Of a stretch of 5,249 nucleotides of DNA, positions 1-5,249 are shown piece after piece. Position 1 is the first letter of the stretch. Every line of letters begins with the position of its first letter. The notes beneath the pieces are model-generated. The model had not been told where the DNA came from, ran no database searches, and worked only from the letters and a program-made list of their open reading frames with translations. Position numbers and translations under genes: made by a program. Source of the DNA: Spirosoma fluviale (GTDB lineage Bacteria; Bacteroidota; Bacteroidia; Cytophagales; Spirosomataceae); contig CAMARL010000142.1 of assembly GCA_945860325.1 (NCBI GenBank), forward strand, positions 1 to 5,249, given 5' to 3'.

Positions 1-132
1 AAAATAATGGATACCACGGCATTTACCTTATGCCAAGAAAATAAAGTTCCGATCATTGTATTTGACATGAACAAGACCGGTAATTTAGCTGCGCTTGTGT
101 CTGGAGAAGATGTAGGAACATTAATCAGTTAA
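1..132 (+). CDS. pyrH: UMP kinase (uridylate kinase), C-terminal fragment
   Basis: This is the last 43 codons of an open frame that enters from the left edge and ends at TAA 130-132. UMP kinase phosphorylates UMP to UDP with ATP in the cytoplasm, the committed step to UTP and CTP. The fragment reads as the C-terminal end of the amino-acid-kinase fold: an MDTTAFTLCQENKVPI segment, then VFDMNKTGNL, and a GEDVGTLIS ending. From memory this aligns closely with the end of E. coli PyrH (MDLAAFTLA..., VFNMNKPG, GTLI). The start, the nucleotide-binding residues and the promoter are outside the window. The frr start lies only 3 bp after the stop, which fits the widespread pyrH-frr gene pair and supports the call. 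The fragment is short, but identity and context agree. Confidence 0.93.
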   Translation, partial: KIMDTTAFTLCQENKVPIIVFDMNKTGNLAALVSGEDVGTLIS

Positions 133-135
133 AAA

Positions 136-696
136 ATGGAAGAATTAGAGTTTTATATTGAGGCATCACAAGAAACCATGGAGGGTGCGATCAAACATTT
201 AAACATTGAATTATCAAAAATTCGAGCAGGGAAGGCCAGTACTTCTATGTTAGAAGGTATCATGATTGATTATTATGGAATGCCAACTCCATTAACGGGC
301 GCATCTTCCATCACAACTCCTGATGCGAGAACAATCGCGATCAAACCCTTTGAAAAAGGTATTTTTGGGGAGATTGAAAAAGCCATTCGCAATTCAAACT
401 TGGGATTAAATCCGATGAATGATGGTGAATTAATTAGGCTTTCAATTCCTCCCTTAACCGAAGAAAGAAGACGTGATTTGGTTAAGCGTGTCAAGCAAGA
501 AATTGAAGTCGCAAAAATCAATGTCAGAAATGCCCGCCAAGATGGAAATAATAGCATCAAAAAACTCAAAGGCGATGGCGTTTCAGAAGATGACATCAAA
601 TCGTCTGAGGATAGAATTCAAAAAATGACTGACGGATTTATCTCGAAAATAGATGCTATTTTTGCCGATAAGGAAAAAGATATTATGTCGGTATAA
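136..696 (+). CDS. frr: Ribosome recycling factor
   Basis: The 186-residue product matches the usual RRF length of about 185. RRF acts with EF-G to split the post-termination ribosome and release mRNA and tRNA in the cytoplasm. The layout is typical. An N-terminal helix (about 1-30) leads into the IRAGKAS motif at 29-35. A β-rich domain II follows (about 31-104, with YYGMPTPL at 46-53 and TIAIKPFEK at 66-74). The two long C-terminal helices of the three-helix bundle come last, carrying LTEERRRDLVK at 107-117 and VRNARQD at 130-136, the counterpart of the conserved VRNxRRD segment. The start is ATG 136, just after the pyrH stop. No Shine-Dalgarno is visible, only an A-rich stretch, as expected in Bacteroidota. 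It is probably co-transcribed with pyrH. Its 3' end faces the patatin gene 9 bp away, with no terminator between them. Confidence 0.98.
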   Translation: MEELEFYIEASQETMEGAIKHLNIELSKIRAGKASTSMLEGIMIDYYGMPTPLTGASSITTPDARTIAIKPFEKGIFGEIEKAIRNSNLGLNPMNDGELIRLSIPPLTEERRRDLVKRVKQEIEVAKINVRNARQDGNNSIKKLKGDGVSEDDIKSSEDRIQKMTDGFISKIDAIFADKEKDIMSV

Positions 697-705
697 ACGG
701 CGAAA

Positions 706-1584
706 TCAATTAATCTTAATATCCTGCCCTACTTGATAACCGAGTTCAAGCATTCTACGGATATCCATTTTATTGAATTTTTGAATATCAATGGTGAGTG
801 GTTGGGGTGGTCGGATCGACTGAATGTCAATGGTAGTCTTTGAAATCATCACTTCTTTAATATCGGCATTCAGAATTTCATTGACGGCAATGTCCATCAC
901 ACGGTCCACTAATGCCAGTAAATCCCCCGAATCAAAATGTCCCCCTTCAATGGATTCCATGTGACAACTAATGCATACAATGTGGCTTGCACCATCGTCA
1001 ACAGCCTTTTTAATGGGTGCCACATCGCGTAAAGCTCCGTCTAAAAAGCTTCTTCGCGTTTCGCCATTGATCTTCACGACGGGCATCAAAATAGGCACTG
1101 CTGATGAAGCCATCAAATAGTCCAGAAAATATTCTTCAGAGGCATCGACGTAATACACCGTTCCGTCCATGATATTAACGGCTCCTATTTTTAAGTCAAT
1201 TGGGCTCGCATGTAAGTTGCGAATCGATAAAACCTCCGTCAGTAAATTGCGTAAAGGTTGGGTGTCAACCAATCCCTTGAATTTTTTTCTTAGTGCCGTA
1301 AGTCCTAGTTGGAATATATTAAAAGGTTTAGATAAACTTTTAGGGCTTGTAATTCTAGTCTCCCAAAAATCCCACAAGTCTTGGGATGCATCCGTAAATG
1401 AAATTGGCCCACCCGTAAGTGCTTGCATCCCTAATTGGTTTACAAAATAGGCTGCATTTAAGCTTCCGACCGAAACACCATAGACCGCGTCAGGCTGATA
1501 ACCTCGTTCCATCATAGCTTTCATAACTCCAGCCTGAAACGCTCCTTTAACTGATCCACCCGCAAGTACTAAAATCTTACTCAT
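706..1584 (-). CDS. Patatin-like phospholipase family protein
   Basis: This 292-residue protein is a predicted serine acyl hydrolase with a Ser-Asp dyad that cleaves ester bonds in phospholipids or other acyl lipids. The N-terminus carries the oxyanion-hole glycine motif GGSVKG (9-14, with Lys where many homologues have Arg). The nucleophile elbow GVSVG (36-40) puts the catalytic Ser at 38 (codon 1471-1473). DTQPLRNLL (107-115) and ASSAVPILMPVV (159-170) are also typical family segments. The DGA motif (182-184) supplies the catalytic Asp182 (codon 1039-1041). No signal peptide or membrane segment is seen, so it is probably cytoplasmic or peripherally membrane-bound, unlike secreted patatins with their own barrel. 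ATG 1584 is the natural start because the first β-strand begins at residue 3. It is transcribed away from the prenyl synthase across a 92-bp spacer and converges on frr. The exact substrate cannot be read from the sequence. Confidence 0.93.
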   Translation of the reverse strand: MSKILVLAGGSVKGAFQAGVMKAMMERGYQPDAVYGVSVGSLNAAYFVNQLGMQALTGGPISFTDASQDLWDFWETRITSPKSLSKPFNIFQLGLTALRKKFKGLVDTQPLRNLLTEVLSIRNLHASPIDLKIGAVNIMDGTVYYVDASEEYFLDYLMASSAVPILMPVVKINGETRRSFLDGALRDVAPIKKAVDDGASHIVCISCHMESIEGGHFDSGDLLALVDRVMDIAVNEILNADIKEVMISKTTIDIQSIRPPQPLTIDIQKFNKMDIRRMLELGYQVGQDIKIN

Positions 1585-1622
1585 AAGGTAGCAATATTTA
1601 AAGATGGAAAACGGATTATCCT

Positions 1623-1648
1623 AAATTGTGCTTAAATTTACACAATTT
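1623..1648. repeat. Perfect 8-bp inverted repeat in the divergent spacer, possible operator
   Basis: The arms AAATTGTG (1623-1630) and CACAATTT (1641-1648) are exact reverse complements separated by 10 bp. The spacer ends in a smaller palindrome, TAAATTTA (1633-1640). The element lies 38 bp upstream of the patatin ATG and 28 bp upstream of the prenyl synthase ATG. A dimeric regulator spanning about 18 bp between arm centres could bind here, or the plus-strand RNA could fold into a weak AT-rich hairpin in the leader. The structure is seen directly; a regulatory role is inference. An 8-bp match in AT-rich sequence can also arise by chance. Confidence 0.45.
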
Positions 1649-1676
1649 CAAATATCCTTCAGAAAAGATTTCACCT

Positions 1677-2651
1677 ATGTCCTATTCCATCAGCTCTATT
1701 CAGGCCCCAATTGCGGAACCCATGAAGGAATTTGAAGGAAAATTCAGGCAATTCATGAAGTCCAAAGTAATGCTTTTGGATACCATTATGAATTACATTG
1801 TCCAAAGAAAAGGGAAACAGATTAGACCTATGTTTGTTTTTTTGACTGCGGGATGTGTGGGGACCATCAATGAAAAAACCTATCGAGGAGCAGCATTGAT
1901 TGAATTACTTCATACGGCCACTCTTGTTCATGATGATGTGGTCGATAGTTCAGACTATCGCAGAGGATTTTTCTCCATCAATGCCATTTGGAAAAATAAA
2001 ATAGCCGTGCTTGTGGGCGACTACCTCCTTTCAAAAGGCCTTTTACTCTCCATAGAAAACAAGGATTTTGACCTACTCGCCTCAGTATCTACCGCGGTGA
2101 GGGAAATGTCTGAGGGCGAATTATTGCAAATTGAAAAAGCAAGAAAATTAGATATTACAGAAGAGGTATATTTTGATATCATCACCAAAAAAACAGCTAC
2201 GTTGATTTCCGCCTGCTGTGCAGTCGGTGTGCAATCCACGGATGCGGATGAAAAATATGCCGAAATAGCGCGAAATTTTGGCGAAAAAGTCGGGATCGCC
2301 TTTCAAATCAAAGACGATCTTTTTGACTATGGCGATGCAGAAATTGGTAAACCCTTAGGGATCGATATTAAGGAAAAGAAAATGACCTTGCCATTGATTT
2401 ATGCTTTGCAAAATACTACGCGGTCCACCAAAAAACACATCATTCAGCTCATTAAAAACGAATCAGAGAATCCTAAAAAAGTACGGGAGGTGATTGATTT
2501 TGTTAAATCCACTGGTGGGCTTCAATATGCCAATATGCGCATGAATGATTATGCCAATGAGGCCAAAGTGCTATTGCAACAATTTCCTGAATCTAACTAC
2601 CGAAAATCATTGGAAGACTTGATCAGCTATACCATCGAGCGAAATAAATAA
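1677..2651 (+). CDS. trans-Polyprenyl diphosphate synthase (IspB/octaprenyl-diphosphate synthase type)
   Basis: The 324-residue protein is an all-trans prenyltransferase that adds isopentenyl diphosphate units to an allylic diphosphate. It contains GKQIRP (46-51, diphosphate-binding Lys and Arg). The first aspartate-rich motif is DDVVD (86-90) followed by RRG (95-97). KTATLI lies at 172-177, the second motif DDLFD at 213-217, and GKPLGIDIKEKKMTLPLI at 224-241. The first motif has no two-residue insertion, and the residues 4 and 5 places before it are small (Thr82, Ala81). In this family that favours long products over farnesyl diphosphate, so a menaquinone side chain is likely; the chain length is not determined. 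ATG 1677 is preferred over an in-frame TTG at 1626, because the extra 17 residues match no family feature and the TTG sits inside the inverted repeat. No Shine-Dalgarno is visible. A terminator follows 17 bp after the stop. Confidence 0.93.
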   Translation: MSYSISSIQAPIAEPMKEFEGKFRQFMKSKVMLLDTIMNYIVQRKGKQIRPMFVFLTAGCVGTINEKTYRGAALIELLHTATLVHDDVVDSSDYRRGFFSINAIWKNKIAVLVGDYLLSKGLLLSIENKDFDLLASVSTAVREMSEGELLQIEKARKLDITEEVYFDIITKKTATLISACCAVGVQSTDADEKYAEIARNFGEKVGIAFQIKDDLFDYGDAEIGKPLGIDIKEKKMTLPLIYALQNTTRSTKKHIIQLIKNESENPKKVREVIDFVKSTGGLQYANMRMNDYANEAKVLLQQFPESNYRKSLEDLISYTIERNK

Positions 2652-2661
2652 AGATTTAGAC

Positions 2662-2692
2662 AAAAAAAAGAGGCATAAAGCCTCTCTCTTTT
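2662..2692. terminator. Intrinsic terminator, probably bidirectional, between converging genes
   Basis: A 6-bp stem AGAGGC (2669-2674) and GCCTCT (2680-2685) encloses a 5-nt loop. It is flanked by an A-run (2662-2668) on the left and a CTCTTTT stretch (2686-2692) on the right. Read on the minus strand, the stem is followed by seven uninterrupted T, a strong signal to end the outer-membrane protein transcript 41 bp or more after its stop. Read on the plus strand, the T-tract is interrupted by C, so termination of the prenyl synthase transcript should be weaker. It is the only good hairpin in the 81-bp spacer. Confidence 0.85.
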
Positions 2693-2732
2693 AAACAATC
2701 TAAAACTCTAATATTTTACAATCGATCTAGTA

Positions 2733-5249
2733 TTATCTTGGACCTCCAAATCCACCGCCACCACTGTAGCCTCCGCCTCCACGGCTTCCACCACGATCAC
2801 CACCACCACCCATTCCAGGCATCGCTTGCGCAGGCGCAGGAGTAGCATCGCCACCACCGTCTTTTTGGTCATCATTGCTTACTGATTTCTTCTTCTTAGT
2901 CGGACTGAAACTCATTTTTCCAAAACGGTAAGATATATTAATCTTAAAGTTCATATTTCTTAACACATTGGTACTTTCTTGGGTAATCAATGGCGTTTTA
3001 GTTTCGCTACGAATTGTCATCCCATTTGTCAAAAAATTCTCTGCTCCAATACCAACGCTTCCCCTCTTGTTTTTGAAATCCTTCTTCATGCTTAAACTGT
3101 AAATTCCAAAACCACCCTGTGTTCCTTGTAATAAAATTTGGTTAGGACGATAGAAAGAGAACAACTGAGCACCCCAACCATTCCCTATATTATAATTACC
3201 AAATATCCTGAAATTAGATTGCAAACCTTCATTACTTGCATTCATTAATGGATCAGCTACATTATTTTTCAAAACCATGTAAGAAAAGTCACCACCACCA
3301 CCAATCATCAATTTATTTGACAGATTCATGTTGATGTTAATGTTCATTCCATACGCATTCTCAACTCCAATATTCATGGAAGTTGTTTTTACGGTATCGC
3401 CAACAACCGTTCTAATTTGATTAATGGCGCCTGTATTATTTCTAACAAAAAGCGCAGTAGAAATATAGGTTTGCTTCACAAACTTGCTGTAATTAATTTC
3501 ATAATTATTCGCATATTCAGGAGACAAGTTTGGATTTCCCTGTGAAATATTCAATGGATTCGTAGCATTTACGTTAGGATTCAAATTTTGAATACCTGGT
3601 CTTTGGATACGGCGATTAAAACTAAATCTCCAAGTACCTGACTTAAATGTTTTCGACATATTGAAACTTGGAACTAAAACACCGTAAGGAGGGATGGTCA
3701 AATTTTGACCTTCTTTTTTCAAGAAACTAGCCTCGATGTCCGTGTGCTCATAACGACCCCCCAACTTCATACTCCACTTGCTTTTAGTACTTAAAGTATA
3801 TGAGAAATAAGTCCCCCAAATATTTTGGTTGTAATCAAACACATTACTTGGCAAATTTGCTAAGTTAACTTTGGTATAGTTCGAAGGATCATTGCCCGTA
3901 GGGTTAAGGAAAGATGCATAATCAGAATTTACTTGACGACCTATGATCTTCGCTCCAAACTCAATCATTTGCATTTTGGTGATTGGCGTTTGATAATCGA
4001 TTTGCAAAGTTGACTCTTTGTTAACCGATCCATTAATATTTTTGATCGAATTCATGATTTGACTCATAGAACTACTTGAATTCATGATATCATTATAAAA
4101 ATCACTTGAACGATTGTTGTTCGACATCATAGCCAAAATACTGAACTCTTTTTGTGGTTTTTCAAACGTATGCGTGTAATCAACGTTCAAGTCTATGTTG
4201 GCCGACTCATCCATTGAATTCGTATTTCTTAAACTAAACAATTTATCATTTTTAACTTGGCGCAATCCATCACCCCAGTTATTTCCATTACGGACTCCGA
4301 AACGACTTGAAGCTGTAATCGAATTATATTTATTGATATCCCAATCAAATCCGATTTGATAATTACCAAAAAGTGCTTCACGTCGCGTATCAGAAGTCTG
4401 AACATTTCTAGTTAAAATTCCATTATTAGATGTAGTTTGAATAGATTCTGAATGTCCATTAACATTATATTCTGAACGTCCAAATCCACCCAAAGTCATA
4501 CCCCACGATTTATTTCTAAAATTTCCATTCATGGATAAATTTGAACCCCTAATACCTGTAGATGAATCAAAAGAGAATGTCAGACCTTGTAAGGTATTTT
4601 TCTTAGTCACAATGTTAATGATACCTGCACTACCCTCAGCATCATATCTAGCTGATGGTGAAGTAATTACCTCTACGGTCTTAATCATATCTGCAGGAAT
4701 TTGCTTTAACGCATCTGAAATACTAGAAGCCAAAATGGTCGATGGCTTATTGTTGATTAACACCTTAATATTAGAAGAACCTCTAAGTGATGGATTACCA
4801 TCTAAATCGACCGAAAGCATGGGTACTTTTTTCAAAACGTCGGTTGCATCGCCACCACGGTTTGTCTGATCTTTCTCTGCATTATACACCGTTCTGTCCA
4901 CTTTTTCTTCAATCAAGGCCCTTTGACCTTCCACAGTCACTTCGGCTAACATCATGGTGTTGGAACCCATACGAATAACGCCTAAGTCCTTGTCGTCATT
5001 TTTACTGGTAATTTCCACCGGGATGCTAATACTATTATAACCTAAGAAAGAAGCAACTAATTTATAACTACCGATCGCAACTTTCGTGATGGTAAATTTA
5101 CCTACTTGGTCAGCGACAGTTCCATCTACGGGTCTGCCTGTGGTTTTATTGATCAAAGCAACGGAAGCAAATTCAACGGGTTTCGAATCTGTTGAATCCA
5201 AAAGATAACCTACAATTTTGGCGGTTCCTTTAGGTGCAGGGGCTGCTAC
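2733..5249 (-). CDS. TonB-dependent-receptor-like outer-membrane β-barrel protein, N-terminus missing
   Basis: The minus-strand frame is open to the right edge, giving 838 visible residues; the start and presumed signal peptide lie outside. A short Ala/Pro linker (1-9) leads into a carboxypeptidase-regulatory-like β-sandwich (about 10-98; AKIVGYLLD, VGKFTI, GSYKLVASFLGY). A linker with LAEVTVEG follows, then a TonB plug (about 118-217; DVLKKVPMLSVDLDG, SLRGSSNIKVLINNKP, IKTVEVITSPSARYDAEGSA, GIINIVTKK). The rest to about 781 is a β-barrel rich in aromatic and Asn/Ser strands, ending in ISYRFGKMSF. This order matches the Bacteroidota 'outer membrane beta-barrel' group near TonB receptors, which import siderophores, cofactors or oligomers; the substrate is unknown. 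No SusD-like gene lies downstream, so a SusC/SusD pair is not shown here. A 57-residue tail follows the barrel and is listed separately. The first methionine-like codon of the frame (TTG 5201) is not a credible start because the domain begins before it. Confidence 0.93.
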   Translation of the reverse strand, partial: VAAPAPKGTAKIVGYLLDSTDSKPVEFASVALINKTTGRPVDGTVADQVGKFTITKVAIGSYKLVASFLGYNSISIPVEITSKNDDKDLGVIRMGSNTMMLAEVTVEGQRALIEEKVDRTVYNAEKDQTNRGGDATDVLKKVPMLSVDLDGNPSLRGSSNIKVLINNKPSTILASSISDALKQIPADMIKTVEVITSPSARYDAEGSAGIINIVTKKNTLQGLTFSFDSSTGIRGSNLSMNGNFRNKSWGMTLGGFGRSEYNVNGHSESIQTTSNNGILTRNVQTSDTRREALFGNYQIGFDWDINKYNSITASSRFGVRNGNNWGDGLRQVKNDKLFSLRNTNSMDESANIDLNVDYTHTFEKPQKEFSILAMMSNNNRSSDFYNDIMNSSSSMSQIMNSIKNINGSVNKESTLQIDYQTPITKMQMIEFGAKIIGRQVNSDYASFLNPTGNDPSNYTKVNLANLPSNVFDYNQNIWGTYFSYTLSTKSKWSMKLGGRYEHTDIEASFLKKEGQNLTIPPYGVLVPSFNMSKTFKSGTWRFSFNRRIQRPGIQNLNPNVNATNPLNISQGNPNLSPEYANNYEINYSKFVKQTYISTALFVRNNTGAINQIRTVVGDTVKTTSMNIGVENAYGMNININMNLSNKLMIGGGGDFSYMVLKNNVADPLMNASNEGLQSNFRIFGNYNIGNGWGAQLFSFYRPNQILLQGTQGGFGIYSLSMKKDFKNKRGSVGIGAENFLTNGMTIRSETKTPLITQESTNVLRNMNFKINISYRFGKMSFSPTKKKKSVSNDDQKDGGGDATPAPAQAMPGMGGGGDRGGSRGGGGYSGGGGFGGPR
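2736..2906 (-). other. Lys- then Gly-rich low-complexity C-terminal tail of the outer-membrane protein
   Basis: The last 57 residues follow the final barrel strand. They begin with SPTKKKKS, continue through an acidic/Asn patch (NDDQKDGGGD) and an Ala/Pro stretch (ATPAPAQAMP), and end with 27 residues (codons 2736-2816) of which 17 are Gly. Those 27 include DRGGSRGGGG and YSGGGGFGG. The DNA is correspondingly rich in CCACCA-type triplets. Standard porins and TonB receptors usually end at an aromatic residue of the last strand, so this tail is an addition. Its side of the membrane and its role are unknown; by topology of the last strand it would be expected in the periplasm. Confidence 0.8.

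Noticed and set aside
273..599. 108-codon open frame antisense to frr
   Set aside because: It lies wholly inside a well-supported essential gene, has no recognisable domain, and its composition is what a complement of frr gives.
661..705. Possible hairpin TTTGCCG with CGGCGAAA near the end of frr
   Set aside because: The loop would be about 30 nt, the stem has a bulge and no T-tract follows, so it is not a credible terminator.
1169..1450. 93-codon open frame antisense to the patatin gene
   Set aside because: It overlaps conserved patatin coding sequence and shows no family motif of its own.
2021..2239. 72-codon open frame antisense to the prenyl synthase
   Set aside because: It lies inside the conserved synthase core and has no protein-like features.
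2741..2860. CCACCA-type triplet repetition looking like a tandem repeat or CRISPR-like array
   Set aside because: It is explained by glycine codons of the outer-membrane protein tail on the minus strand; there are no regular repeat-spacer units.
4531..4978. Two overlapping plus-strand open frames (4531-4869 and 4787-4978) opposite the plug region of the outer-membrane protein
   Set aside because: Both are complements of the conserved plug domain, are in different frames, and show no recognisable motif.
1..5249. A new defence, mobile or biosynthetic system
   Set aside because: All long open frames belong to known families, gene order is housekeeping-like, and no integrase, nuclease, toxin-antitoxin pair or reverse transcriptase signature was seen.

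Overview
The window looks like an ordinary chromosomal segment of a Bacteroidota bacterium, possibly of the Cytophagales, though that finer placement is a guess. Three things point to this phylum. One is a large outer-membrane protein built as a carboxypeptidase-regulatory-like domain, a TonB plug and a β-barrel. The second is the lack of Shine-Dalgarno sequences before all three visible start codons. The third is AT-rich coding sequence with A/T-rich spacers. I see no tRNA, rRNA, CRISPR array, insertion sequence, integrase or phage gene.

Layout from left to right: (1) positions 1-132 are the 3' end of pyrH (UMP kinase), followed after 3 bp by frr (ribosome recycling factor, 136-696), a classic housekeeping pair on the plus strand. 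(2) A patatin-like phospholipase lies on the minus strand (706-1584), tail-to-tail with frr across only 9 bp. (3) A 92-bp divergent spacer (1585-1676) contains a perfect 8-bp inverted repeat. (4) A trans-polyprenyl diphosphate synthase of the IspB type lies on the plus strand (best start ATG 1677, end 2651). (5) An 81-bp convergent spacer holds a clear intrinsic terminator that can work in both directions. (6) A TonB-receptor-like outer-membrane β-barrel protein lies on the minus strand (2733 to the window edge). Its N-terminus is outside the window and it ends in an unusual Lys- then Gly-rich tail.

The genes do not form one pathway. pyrH-frr serves nucleotide synthesis and translation. The polyprenyl synthase probably makes the side chain of menaquinone and/or a precursor of the undecaprenyl-type carriers. 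The patatin is a predicted cytoplasmic lipid hydrolase, and the barrel protein works at the outer membrane. The patatin and prenyl synthase share a divergent regulatory region, so they may be co-regulated, but this is inference. I found no convincing novel system. The points most worth a second look are the inverted repeat in the divergent spacer and the glycine-rich tail of the outer-membrane protein.
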